DNA from: Paraburkholderia solitsugae | Lineage (GTDB): Bacteria > Pseudomonadota > Gammaproteobacteria > Burkholderiales > Burkholderiaceae | NCBI RefSeq assembly: GCF_013177695.1 | Contig: NZ_WOEY01000065.1 | Span: 62,001 to 126,000, forward strand | Length of the DNA stretch: 64,000 bases | Direction: 5' to 3' | Shown here: positions 16,903 to 25,046 of the stretch, piece by piece | How the letters are laid out: every line of letters begins with the position of its first letter | Numbering within the stretch: the stretch's first letter is position 1 | Position numbers and translations under genes: made by a program | The notes under the pieces: model-generated | What the model saw: only the letters and a program-made list of their open reading frames with translations | Databases searched by the model: none | Told to the model about the DNA's origin: nothing

Positions 16903-17233
16903 CACCGCCGGAATTCAAACCGTGCTCGATCAGGTGGTCGATCCCTGCTCGATTGCAACAGGCCTTCCAATTAGCCTGATCGACATGGGAATGGTGACGA
17001 AGGTAACGCTGAACGAAGACGGTGTGGCGCACATTGGGTTGCGCCTGACCAGTCCGGTTTGCTGGCAAGCGGCCAATATCATCGCTCAGGTGGAGCAGGT
17101 GGTGGCGCGCGTGCCTGGCGTCAGCAAGGTTATCTGTACAGTCGATCCTGCGTCGGAATGGACTCCGGACATGATGGCGGCGGGCCCCCGCGCCGAACTG
17201 CGCCGCCTGCGGCCAATGGGAGCATTGTCGTGA
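16895..17233 (+). CDS. DUF59/MIP18-family (PaaD-like) metal-sulfur cluster assembly protein
   Basis: A 112-residue protein. VVDPCSIATGLPISLIDMG matches the MIP18 core (DP....DMG.V), followed by TSPVCW with a conserved cysteine and VPGVSKVICTVDPASEWTPDMM. Members help assemble or insert metal centres, as PaaD does for phenylacetyl-CoA epoxidase. The C-terminal WTPD..M is typical of the version beside binuclear-iron monooxygenases (from memory). The gene overlaps the amidohydrolase by eight bases and its stop overlaps the next start, so translation is coupled. No diiron oxygenase is in the window for it to serve. Confidence 0.8.
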   Translation: MRDTAGIQTVLDQVVDPCSIATGLPISLIDMGMVTKVTLNEDGVAHIGLRLTSPVCWQAANIIAQVEQVVARVPGVSKVICTVDPASEWTPDMMAAGPRAELRRLRPMGALS

Positions 17234-18111
17234 ACACCGTAGTCACAGGCGAGCCGACATGGCGCGTGCCGCCGGTTGAGGTGGTGCATCGCAGCCGGTA
17301 TGTCGAGGTGGATGGGATGCGCACCCATTATCTCGAGGCTGGCGAAGGGCCTGCAGTCGTGCTATTTCACAGCGGCGAGTTTGGCGGTGGTGCCGAGACG
17401 AGCTGGGAATATCTTATACCCGCGCTCGCCCGCCATTTCCGGGTGATTGCCCCAGACTGGCTTGGATTCGGCAGGACTGCAAAGATTCATGATTTCGACA
17501 GCAAGCGGGAGCGCATGCTGTCGCACATAGTGCGTTTCATTCAACTGATGGCGCTGGACAAAGCGCATTTCGTTGGAAATTCGATGGGGGCAACCTTTCT
17601 GCTCCAGATGGCTGCCGAAAGGCCGTGCCGGTTGCCGATAGATCGCCTGGTCGCGATTAGCGGCGGCGGTTTCATTCCCGACAACGAAGAACGCCGCCGC
17701 CTGCTCGACTATGACGGCAGCGAGGAAGCTATGGCTGGTCTACTCGCTGCCATATTCGAAGATCCCGTCTGGTATCAGGATCGCGAGTACGTCCGCCGCC
17801 GCCATGCACTTAGCGTCGCACCTGGGGCGTGGGAGGCGATCGCAGCGGCACGCTTTCGCTCGCCGCAGGCGCCCGTTCGTACTGAGTTCGGCGGCGCCGA
17901 TCGCACGCCGTACGGGAACATAACAGCCAGAACGCTGATCGTTGCAGGGGATCGGGACAGGCTGCGGCTTCCGGGGTTCGCTAACGAACTCGCTGCGCGC
18001 ATTCCTGACGCCCGTGCGGCGGTTCTCGCGAACGCTGGCCACTGCCCGAACATCGAAAGGGCAGATGAGGTAGGAAAGCTAATCATCGAGTTTCTGACGG
18101 AAGGCACCTGA
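17230..18111 (+). CDS. Alpha/beta hydrolase
   Basis: A 293-residue hydrolase started at GTG 17230, whose start codon overlaps the stop of the DUF59 gene. The oxyanion region is LFHSGEFGGGAETSWEYLIP, unusual because the common HG is HS. The nucleophile elbow is VGNSMGA, the acid lies in IVAGDRDRL, and the catalytic His lies in ANAGHCPNIE. It resembles meta-cleavage C-C hydrolases (BphD/MhpC-like) and epoxide or ester hydrolases. It is the third gene of the operon starting at 15826. Confidence 0.85.
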   Translation: MNTVVTGEPTWRVPPVEVVHRSRYVEVDGMRTHYLEAGEGPAVVLFHSGEFGGGAETSWEYLIPALARHFRVIAPDWLGFGRTAKIHDFDSKRERMLSHIVRFIQLMALDKAHFVGNSMGATFLLQMAAERPCRLPIDRLVAISGGGFIPDNEERRRLLDYDGSEEAMAGLLAAIFEDPVWYQDREYVRRRHALSVAPGAWEAIAAARFRSPQAPVRTEFGGADRTPYGNITARTLIVAGDRDRLRLPGFANELAARIPDARAAVLANAGHCPNIERADEVGKLIIEFLTEGT

Positions 18112-18210
18112 ACTCTCTGTTTGACGCGCCGTAAGGCGCCGATCTGACCTGGCAAATTGATATCGCAAGCATCTTCGTTTCCGTTTCGCTCCGGCCTTAC
18201 AAGAGGTCCC

Positions 18211-18705
18211 ATGTCCAATACCGCAGCTATCGAGTCCGATCAGTCTCGTGCCATCGTTTATCGTTCCCGTGGCCAGAGCCACGGCTACATCACGCGCCTG
18301 ATGAGTCCTGGTGATCTGGGCCGGGTCCTGAAGCCGTTCGTCTTCCTCGATCTCTTTGACAATCGTGGCGACGTCTTTCCGACCTTCGGCCTGCATCCCC
18401 ATTCGGGGCTCGCGACGCTGACCTGCGTGGCCGAAGGTAGTGTCAGCTACGAAGACACGAACAACGCGACCGGCATTCTGCGTGCGGGAGGAGTGGAATG
18501 GATGCGCGCCGGCGAGGGGGTGTGGCATGCGGGGGGAGCAGGCGAGCCGGGGTTGACACGTGGTTTCCAGCTCTGGGTCGCGCTGCCGCCGGATTTGGAG
18601 CTCGGTCCGTCGGAAAGCGTCTATCAGTCCGCAGCCGATACTCCGCAAATAGGGCTCGCCCGGGTGCTGCTTGGGGATCCAGCACATCCGTCGTGGCCTC
18701 GTTGA
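18211..18705 (+). pseudogene. Pirin-family protein, C-terminally truncated
   Basis: 164 residues match the N-terminal cupin domain of pirins: RLMSPGDLGRVLKPFVFLD, FGLHPHSGLATLTCVAEGSVSYEDT with the metal His residues, GEGVWHAGG and FQLWVALPP. Complete pirins are about 290 residues. The match stops at VLLG, at the GGATCC hexamer 18675-18680, after which eight unrelated residues lead to a stop and the gentisate genes begin. The first cupin is complete and might fold, but the second half is gone. Confidence 0.75.
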
Positions 18706-18755
18706 GCAAGGGCGCCTTTGAACGCGCGTTGCCCGCAGCACCGAAAGGAGACGCA

Positions 18756-19802
18756 ATGACTAACGATAATCCGGACGCATCGCGCACCGCTTACTACGAG
18801 CAGATTGGCCGCCAGCGTATGACGCCGCTTTGGGAATCGCTGCACAGTCTCGTTCCGAAAGCCCCTCGGCCGAAAACGCTGCCTGCGATCTGGAAATATG
18901 CGCAGGTGCGGGATCTCGTGATGCGGGCCGGTTCCCTGATCAGCGCCGAAGAAGCCGTGCGTCGCGTGTTGGTGCTCGAAAACCCCGGTCTCCCAGGCAA
19001 GTCGAGTATGACGCCGAACCTGTACGCCGGACTGCAGCTGATCCTGCCCGGCGAGATTGCCCCCAGCCACCGGCATACGCAGTCGGCGCTGCGCTTCATT
19101 GTAGAAGGCAAGGGCGCCTGGACGGCCGTCAACGGCGAGCGCACAACGATGCACCCGGGTGATTTCATCATTACGCCGTCATGGACATGGCATGACCACG
19201 GCAATCCTTCCCTGAAAGAGGGGGGCGAACCCGTTGTGTGGCTCGATGGCCTGGATATCCCGCTTGTCGCGCACATGGACGCTGGTTTTGCCGAAAACTA
19301 CTCCGAGACTACACAGCCGATCTCGCGGCCCGAGGGCGACAGTTTTGCGCGCTTTGGCCACAACATGGGACCTGTGAGGCACCGGGTATCCGATCCCACT
19401 TCGCCGATATTCAGCTACCCCTATACGCGCAGCCGCGAAGCGCTCGACGCGTTGTACCGCAATGGTGAACTCGACGAGTGGGACGGCGTGAAGCTGCGCT
19501 ACGTGAATCCGGCCACGGGCGGCTGGCCCATGCCGGGCATCGCGACGTTCATGCAGTACCTGCCCGCAGGCTTCAAGGGGCGCGCCTATCGCAGCACAGA
19601 CGCAACGATTTACTGCGTCGTAGAAGGCAAGGGCACGGTCAGGATCGGCGACGATGAGTTCCTGTTCGAACCGCATGACGTGTTCATCGCACCGTCGTGG
19701 GCACCCGTGCGGCTCTCGGCATCGGTGGAAAGCGTGTTGTTCAGCTACTCGGATCGCCCTGTGCTTGCCGCACTGAATTTGTTGCGCGAAGAACGCAGCT
19801 AG
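18756..19802 (+). CDS. Gentisate 1,2-dioxygenase
   Basis: A 348-residue bicupin Fe(II) ring-cleavage enzyme converting gentisate to maleylpyruvate. The first cupin holds PSHRHTQSALRFIVEGKG and the distal His in WTWHDHGNP. LDGLDIPLV and YPYTRSREALDAL follow, and the second cupin is GTVRIGDDEFLFEPHDVFIAPSW. ATG 18756 has AAGGAG upstream. It is first in a gentisate set with the fumarylpyruvate hydrolase and a truncated maleylpyruvate isomerase. Base composition is richer in G+C than most of the preceding region, consistent with separate acquisition. Confidence 0.95.
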   Translation: MTNDNPDASRTAYYEQIGRQRMTPLWESLHSLVPKAPRPKTLPAIWKYAQVRDLVMRAGSLISAEEAVRRVLVLENPGLPGKSSMTPNLYAGLQLILPGEIAPSHRHTQSALRFIVEGKGAWTAVNGERTTMHPGDFIITPSWTWHDHGNPSLKEGGEPVVWLDGLDIPLVAHMDAGFAENYSETTQPISRPEGDSFARFGHNMGPVRHRVSDPTSPIFSYPYTRSREALDALYRNGELDEWDGVKLRYVNPATGGWPMPGIATFMQYLPAGFKGRAYRSTDATIYCVVEGKGTVRIGDDEFLFEPHDVFIAPSWAPVRLSASVESVLFSYSDRPVLAALNLLREERS

Positions 19803-19877
19803 ACGCAGCCGTTTCGCTTCTGCACGCCCTGCTCGCGGCACGCTGCTGCTTTCTTAACCCTGTCGAGTAAAAACATT

Positions 19878-20576
19878 ATGGCTTTTGTTTTCCCGCCCGA
19901 AGCGCCCATCGCTGTTCCCGTCGCCGGCGGCGACGCTCAATTCGCGGTGCGCCGCGTCTATTGTGTAGGCCGGAACTATGCGGCGCATGCGCGCGAAATG
20001 GGCTTCGATCCAGATCGCGCACCGCCGTTCTTCTTCTGCAAACCTGCCGATGCCATCGTGCCCGTCGCTTATGGCGAAACACTCGAACTGGCTTATCCGT
20101 CGCAGACGCGGAACTACTACTACGAAGCTGAACTCGTAGCGGTGATCGGCAAGAGCGGCTCGGATATCGATGTCGAGCAGGCGCTCGAGCACGTATGGGG
20201 TTATGCGGTAGGCCTCGATATGACGCGGCGCGATCTGCAAATGAAGATGCGCGAAATGGGGCGTCCGTGGGAGGTTGGCAAGGCGTTTGACCGCTCGGCG
20301 CCGATTGGACCGATTCATCCGACCAGCGTGGTCGGCCACTTCGAAAACGCCGGCCTGTGGCTGACGGTCAACGGCGAGACCAAACAGCAGAGCGACGTGT
20401 CGTATCTCATCTGGTCGGTCGCGGAGACAGTGGCGTATCTGTCGAAGTTCTTCCGCCTCGAACCAGGTGATCTGATCTTCACGGGCACGCCTGAAGGCGT
20501 CGGTGCTGTGCAGAAGGGCGACACGATGAAGGTCGGTGTCGATCGTCTGGGTGAAATCGCCGTGAGCGTCGTTTGA
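19878..20576 (+). CDS. Fumarylacetoacetate hydrolase family, fumarylpyruvate hydrolase
   Basis: A 232-residue FAH-fold hydrolase: VYCVGRNYAAHAREMGFD, PFFFCKPADAIVP, NYYYEAELVAVIGK (metal Glu-x-Glu region) and DLIFTGTPEGVGAVQKGD. In the gentisate pathway it splits fumarylpyruvate to fumarate and pyruvate. No strong ribosome binding site is seen before ATG 19878 (the upstream sequence is GAGTAAAAAC). It lies between the dioxygenase and the isomerase remnant on the same strand, the order of gentisate operons in Burkholderiaceae. Confidence 0.92.
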   Translation: MAFVFPPEAPIAVPVAGGDAQFAVRRVYCVGRNYAAHAREMGFDPDRAPPFFFCKPADAIVPVAYGETLELAYPSQTRNYYYEAELVAVIGKSGSDIDVEQALEHVWGYAVGLDMTRRDLQMKMREMGRPWEVGKAFDRSAPIGPIHPTSVVGHFENAGLWLTVNGETKQQSDVSYLIWSVAETVAYLSKFFRLEPGDLIFTGTPEGVGAVQKGDTMKVGVDRLGEIAVSVV

Positions 20577-20594
20577 CTTCAGGCGTTGCAATCG

Positions 20595-20810
20595 ATGGAA
20601 GAACTCACTGTGCAACTCCATAGCTTCTTCAACAGTTCGACATCGTATCGCGTGCGCATCGCGCTCGCTCTCAAGGGGATTGCCTATGAAACGCTGCCCG
20701 TCAACATTCGCACAGGCGAGCATCGTGCCGCCAATTACGTTGCGAGCGTGAATCCGTCCGCTTTGGTGCCCACGCTGATGGACCGGGATCCATGTTCCCG
20801 GCCTAAATGA
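20595..20810 (+). pseudogene. Maleylpyruvate isomerase (GST zeta class), truncated
   Basis: The first ~60 residues (VQLHSFFNSSTSYRVRIALALKG, then ANYVASVNPSALVPTL) are the thioredoxin-like N-terminal domain of maleylpyruvate/maleylacetoacetate isomerases. The frame is cut at DRDP, at GGATCC 20786-20791, where a complete protein would continue for about 150 residues. The pathway block therefore lacks a working isomerase here. It needs a copy elsewhere or the GSH-independent route of direct maleylpyruvate hydrolysis. Confidence 0.85.
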
Positions 20811-20843
20811 AGAGGATTCCTACTGCATCGGAGACGCTACTGC

Positions 20844-21944
20844 TCAGTCAGCAACGGCATAGCTCTCGAGCCAATGAGCATAGGGTGCGGGAAGTGTCCA
20901 TGACGCACGGTCGATCCCGAGCTTGCGCGCTGCGGAATACGGCCAATGAGGATCGGCAAGATGCGCGCGCCCAACCATCACGAGGTCGAGTTGTCCATTT
21001 TCAACGCAACGATTTGCGACTTCTGGCGTATCGATGCCCCACGCCGATGCAACAGGTAGTTGCGCTTCGCGGCGTATGCGTTCGGCAATGGGCACGAGGA
21101 ATGCAGGCGCCCACGGAATTTGAGCTGTCGGTGTGGAGAAGCCTACGCTAACGCTCAGCATGTCCAGACCCGCACGCTTGAAGTTCTTTGCCAGTTCGAT
21201 GGATTCGGCGAGGGTCTCCTCGTCGCGCCCGTCGTATTCGATGACGCCGAAACGGGCGGTCAGCGGCAGATGTTCGGGCCATACATCGCGCACCGCCGCC
21301 AGAGTCTCCAGCAGGAAACGGCTGCGGTTATCGAGGCTGCCGCCATAGACGTCGTTCCGTTGATTCGAGTGCATCGAGAAAAAACTCTGGCCGAGATAGC
21401 CGTGTGCAAAGTGCAGCTCGAGCCATTCGAAGCCGGCGTCCCGCGCACGTTTCGCGGCCGCTACGAAATCCTCGCGCACCCGGGCGATGTCCTGAAGCGT
21501 CATTGCCTTGGGTACTCTCGGCAGATGGTCGCCGAATGCGATGGCCGACGGCGCGATGGTCTGCCAGCCGCGAGGATCGTCGGCAGCGATGTGGTTGCCA
21601 CCTTCCCACGGGCGGTTCGCGCTGGCTTTGCGGCCTGCATGGGCGAGCTGGATGCCGGGCACGGCCCCGGCCGCACGGATTGAAGCGACGATGGGCGCAA
21701 AAGCTTGTGCCTGCTGGTCGCTCCAGAGGCCGGTGCAGCCCGGCGTAATTCGACCCTCCGGCGACACCGCAGTCGCCTCGACGATGACGAGGCCTGCGCC
21801 GCCGCGTGCGAGTCCGGCAAGATGCACGCGATGCCAATCGTTGATCAGTCCGTCGATGGCGTTGTACTGGCACATCGGCGGAATTGCAATGCGATTGCGC
21901 AGAGATACGTCCTTAAGGTTGAAAGGAGTGAACAAAGCGGACAT
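20844..21944 (-). CDS. NADH:flavin oxidoreductase, old yellow enzyme (YqjM/XenA type)
   Basis: A 366-residue FMN ene-reductase. The start LFTPFNLKDVSLRNRIAIPPMCQY is the YqjM-class opening with the active-site Cys in PPMCQY. IQLAHAGRKAS follows, then ELHFAHGYLGQSFFS with the His-x-x-His pair and Tyr, and YGGSLDNRSRFLLE for FMN binding. It reduces activated C=C bonds. GGAG precedes ATG 21944. Its promoter region (21985-22094) is copy C of the module found before the LLM genes, and an IclR relic is divergent from it. Confidence 0.92.
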   Translation of the reverse strand: MSALFTPFNLKDVSLRNRIAIPPMCQYNAIDGLINDWHRVHLAGLARGGAGLVIVEATAVSPEGRITPGCTGLWSDQQAQAFAPIVASIRAAGAVPGIQLAHAGRKASANRPWEGGNHIAADDPRGWQTIAPSAIAFGDHLPRVPKAMTLQDIARVREDFVAAAKRARDAGFEWLELHFAHGYLGQSFFSMHSNQRNDVYGGSLDNRSRFLLETLAAVRDVWPEHLPLTARFGVIEYDGRDEETLAESIELAKNFKRAGLDMLSVSVGFSTPTAQIPWAPAFLVPIAERIRREAQLPVASAWGIDTPEVANRCVENGQLDLVMVGRAHLADPHWPYSAARKLGIDRASWTLPAPYAHWLESYAVAD

Positions 21945-22079
21945 CCGGCGTGCTCCTTGAAAAATCGCGATTTCAGTTGATATCGATGCAGGTGACGCTC
22001 GACTTAGTCGACACGTCTTTATGTCGCATAGAATTGTCCCGTTGCAACGTCATGTCCAACAGCAAATCCAGATGAGCCG

Positions 22080-22094
22080 ATCTCACTTTGAGAA
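22080..22094. promoter_or_regulatory. Palindromic operator, copy C of the promoter module
   Basis: TCTCA-CTT-TGAGA is a perfect 5-3-5 palindrome at 22081-22093. On the minus strand the following ~90 bases towards the OYE start match the promoter of the LLM gene at 7548, including the TTTGCTG.TGGACATG and AATTCTATGCGACAT blocks. The site lies between the OYE gene and a divergent IclR remnant, the usual place for an IclR-type operator. Confidence 0.65.
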
Positions 22095-22154
22095 CATCAT
22101 GCAGATTGACATTGCTGCTGGACAGGCGAGGGGGATGGTTGAATCGCGGTGCGG

Positions 22155-22435
22155 ATGGATGATGATGCAATCATATACATCCGCAAGATCGATTCGGAGT
22201 ATGGACTGCGCATGCAATCTCGTGTGGGACGACGAAACCCGCTCTACAGCGCGGCCATAGGGAAAGTTCTGCTGGCGTGGATGCCACCAGAGGACGTCCG
22301 CGAGGCGCTCGGTGGATAGCGTCAAGCAGGAAGTTCAGTTTACCGACAAACATCTTGGCCGGTCGGCCGAGGTGATTGTCGCTGCGTCAGGGGGCATGGT
22401 TGTCGCTCCGTTCGGGTTGTCAGTGGGTAATTGAC
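22155..22435 (+). pseudogene. IclR-family regulator remnant
   Basis: The frame from 22155 reads AIIYIRKIDSEYGLRMQSR, then GRRNPLYSAAIGKVLLAWMPPEDVREAL, the core of the IclR effector-binding domain, and ends at TAG 22317. A shifted frame continues VKQEVQFTDKHLG and VVAPFGLSVGN to a stop near 22433, with much of the domain missing. The N-terminal DNA-binding part is absent. It is divergent from the OYE gene across operator copy C, so the original was probably the regulator of this module. Confidence 0.7.
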
Positions 22436-22753
22436 GGCGGCGCTCTTTCTGCTTGTCGCTAGCTGTGCGGCGCCGATAGCTTTCGACATTCAGCTCGAAG
22501 ATCGACTAGAAGCACCTTGCCGTCCCGTACGCATACGATTGTGGATCGATCTTTCATGTTCTTCAGTGTAAGAGGTGATGCTTCCGCGTTTAGATCCAAT
22601 TGTGAACCAGCTTAAGGCTTTCAACGTGCAGAATATCCCACCGGGGGACATCCGCATTTAGCGGTAAAAAAATGACAAAAACCCTGGTCGGTTACGCCCA
22701 GCGAAATGCTGTAAGCTGAAAAATCGAAATGATTATGCCGGCGCGAAAACGAC
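22436..22753. other. Intergenic, nothing recognised
   Basis: No gene or relic was recognised in this stretch. It marks the change from the first catabolic block to a run of small unknown genes. Confidence 0.35.
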
Positions 22754-23110
22754 ATGAAAACTCGCTCGCCACTTATCCTCTGCTTGCCGCTCGCGTTGTT
22801 CTTTGCCGCCTGCTTGCTGTCCCTTTCCACCTTCGTGATTGCTGTTGTCTGGATGGCAATTGGCGTGATGGCACTCGGACATCGCACCTTTGAGAGCTTT
22901 CCTTCAACCGGTATTCGCCAGGAGTGGCTCCGAGGGTATCGCTCAGCGTTCGTGTGGTTCTATCACCTGGCGTGGTGGCCCTGGTACATGCGCTCGCCTA
23001 TCCGAGACACAGCCGGTCAGATGGGAGCGGCGCTGCGTCGAACGAAGAAATCGCAGGGTAAGAGGCCGGATAGCCCGTCGGACCACCAGTCAAATGGTGA
23101 TCGCGAGTGA
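22754..23110 (+). CDS. Hypothetical membrane protein, 118 residues
   Basis: The N-terminal 42 residues contain two close hydrophobic segments (about 6-24 and 26-41) beginning MKTRSPLILCLPLALFF. They are followed by an aromatic-rich stretch (AFVWFYHLAWWPWYMR) that may be a third segment or interface helix, and a basic C-terminus. This suggests a small inner-membrane protein. No convincing ribosome binding site is visible and no family is recognised. It could belong to a conjugative or phage-related remnant. Confidence 0.45.
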   Translation: MKTRSPLILCLPLALFFAACLLSLSTFVIAVVWMAIGVMALGHRTFESFPSTGIRQEWLRGYRSAFVWFYHLAWWPWYMRSPIRDTAGQMGAALRRTKKSQGKRPDSPSDHQSNGDRE

Positions 23111-23514
23111 ACGCGGCGCGAAAAAAGACCGGCGTGAGGCCGGCTTGAAAGGTCTAGCGTCCGAGTGAGCTGGAAGTGAAGCACAGCCGCGACCTTCCCA
23201 GCGGTGCTGAATGCGTCTGTGAAGACTGGACGAACGCTCGTTTGCGCACCGCGCTTCATCGGCGGTGGGCGTCGATTATTCGCGCGGATATATTTGGGAA
23301 ATTGCCACCCGCGCCGGCGTGGCAGACCTGCTTACAAGACGGCGTAACTGATCATTCCCCTGGCGCGGCGGGATCGCACGGGCACGGTTTCGCTCGAGGC
23401 GTCCTCTCGCGTCCGTCCATAGCGCACTCGCCAAAGTACTGTGTAAACGTGCAGTATCACGAGCTGCACGTAAAGGCCTAGACTGACCATTCCGACACAA
23501 ACGCGGAGTGCGCC
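23111..23514. other. Intergenic with a minus-strand hairpin
   Basis: No gene was recognised. On the minus strand, CCGGC-ctcac-GCCGG followed by TCTTTTTT (23143 to 23121) is a good intrinsic terminator shape, but no reverse gene that it would end could be found. Confidence 0.4.
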
Positions 23515-23697
23515 ATGGTCACCAAGACCGTCCGCCGGACACTTTCCGGTCTGACTTCGGCGTTTTCGCCGGCTCCGAAGGGCAAGCAGGGGGTCGCATA
23601 TACCGTGAAATCGGCCCAGCAACGCGCCGACGAAGCCTGGAGGCGCACGACGCACGGAGTGCACAGTTCCTTACTCCGTAAAGATCCGAAAGTGTGA
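23515..23697 (+). CDS. Hypothetical protein, 60 residues
   Basis: A short basic protein starting MVTKTVRRTLSGLTSAF, with many Lys and Arg and no hydrophobic segment. It could be a DNA-associated or disordered protein. There is only a weak upstream GGAG-like sequence. It is included because its composition is protein-like and a similar small gene follows. Confidence 0.35.
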   Translation: MVTKTVRRTLSGLTSAFSPAPKGKQGVAYTVKSAQQRADEAWRRTTHGVHSSLLRKDPKV

Positions 23698-23766
23698 TTT
23701 TCGGAAACCAGAAGCAAGACCGAGCCTGCCGTCCGAATTGGCTGTCATCGAAGCCGGAGACGAACT

Positions 23767-23934
23767 ATGACTGCGCCGCAAAAACTTGACGGTGTGACGC
23801 TGAAGCCCCAAGCCAGGGCTCCGCGCAAGCTGATCGAAGTCCCCGACCCTGAAGCGCGCCCGGACCTTTTGGAAGCCGTTCGCCGAGTCGTGGCTGAGAA
23901 TCGGGAAGCTGGGGAGCGACGACCCCGAGAATAA
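23767..23934 (+). CDS. Hypothetical protein, 55 residues
   Basis: GGAGA stands seven bases before ATG 23767. The product (MTAPQKLDGVTLKPQARAP and then a charged helix EARPDLLEAVRRVVAENREA) has a proline-rich start and one long amphipathic helix. It looks like the small soluble proteins found in plasmid or prophage remnants, possibly an antitoxin-like protein, but no family is recognised. Confidence 0.45.
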   Translation: MTAPQKLDGVTLKPQARAPRKLIEVPDPEARPDLLEAVRRVVAENREAGERRPRE

Positions 23935-24449
23935 TTCGATCCTGTTTTATTTAGCCAACTTCCGAATTGGAAGCCGCAATGTGTTGCCATGTGCGCATCA
24001 CGTTTGGGCCAGTCGTTGCCTGAATGCTGTTCAAAAATCGTCAATGTTTGCCGATGCGGGGATCATGCTGGGAGCGGCCCGCCTTGCTGGAGGGGCCGAT
24101 ATGGCCACAGATCGACTTGAACTCCCGTATCGCTATTAGCTGCGCGAAGAATTCAGCGTGAGCGCAACGCATCCGGCTCGGGTAGGGAAGTAGCCTTTAG
24201 GCGGCGTACACGTCCAGAGTCCCTGATATGCAGCGTCGGGCGAGGAGGGCGGTGCGTCCTTCATCTTGGCTCGTCGTTTGGACGGAGGGCCGCGACTGAC
24301 GCACTGCAGCCATGAAGGGACACTCGACATGTGGGCAATACAGTACGTCCAATGGCGGATAGCTAGCGGGAAGCGGTCGTCTGCGGGGTGTAGCGTTCTC
24401 TTGGGCTATGGCGTATCCACGCCAACCTCCGGTGAGTCGATGCGCGATC
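23935..24449. other. Intergenic, nothing recognised
   Basis: About 515 bases without a convincing gene on either strand. Short open frames exist but lack ribosome binding sites and recognisable motifs. Confidence 0.35.
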
Positions 24450-24941
24450 TCAAATGGCCATTACCATCTCATGCCATGACATGCCGCCATGATCGGAACT
24501 GGACGGCTTGAGATAGCTATAGCCAAGGCGTTCATACAGCCCGACGTGACGCTCCTTGCACATGAGGTGAATGGTTTTCTTGCCCATCTCAGACATCTGC
24601 GAGACGAAGGTCCGCATCAGCAACGACGAGTAGCCTTTACCCTGGTGCGCCGGGTCGATCACCACCGACATGATTACGACGTTCGGCGCGGCAGGGTCGT
24701 GCCCGACAAGTTCCTTAAACGCTTCGTCGGACATGACCACTTCGAACGCACACCCGCTGTTGATAAAGCCGATCACTTTCCCGTGGAGTTCCATCACAAG
24801 GAACCCTTGCGGGTATTGGAAGATGCGAGTGGTAATCTTATTCCGCGTGGCAGCTTCGTCGCCCTCATAGGCCGAAGTCTCGATTTCAAAGCAGCGGTCA
24901 GTATCTGACGGAATCGCTTGTCGGAAGCTCGGAGTTGTCAT
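24450..24941 (-). CDS. GNAT-family N-acetyltransferase
   Basis: A 163-residue acetyl-CoA-dependent transferase. The core motif A is VVIMSVVIDPAHQGKGYSSLLMR, with the Q/R-x-x-G-x-G/A acetyl-CoA loop seen as QGKGYS. Motif B follows with LMCKERHVGLYERLGY. Start ATG 24941 (MTTPSFRQAIPSD) is chosen over longer frames that would run into the divergent LysR gene. The plan resembles the arylalkylamine acetyltransferase group. It is divergent from the LysR gene at 25047, which probably controls it. Confidence 0.82.
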   Translation of the reverse strand: MTTPSFRQAIPSDTDRCFEIETSAYEGDEAATRNKITTRIFQYPQGFLVMELHGKVIGFINSGCAFEVVMSDEAFKELVGHDPAAPNVVIMSVVIDPAHQGKGYSSLLMRTFVSQMSEMGKKTIHLMCKERHVGLYERLGYSYLKPSSSDHGGMSWHEMVMAI

Positions 24942-25046
24942 CTGCAAGATTCGACCGGGGACCGGCCCATTGAGGTGGAAAAGACAAGATGATAAAAAAG
25001 AACCAAAATGCATGCGCTGCATTTTTTTCATCCGATACTGCACGTC

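Noticed and set aside
18670..20795. GGATCC junctions as proof of a cloning artefact
   Set aside because: The hexamer also occurs elsewhere in the window (for example near 475 and 7783), so two coincidences with breakpoints are not proof. Reported only as an observation.
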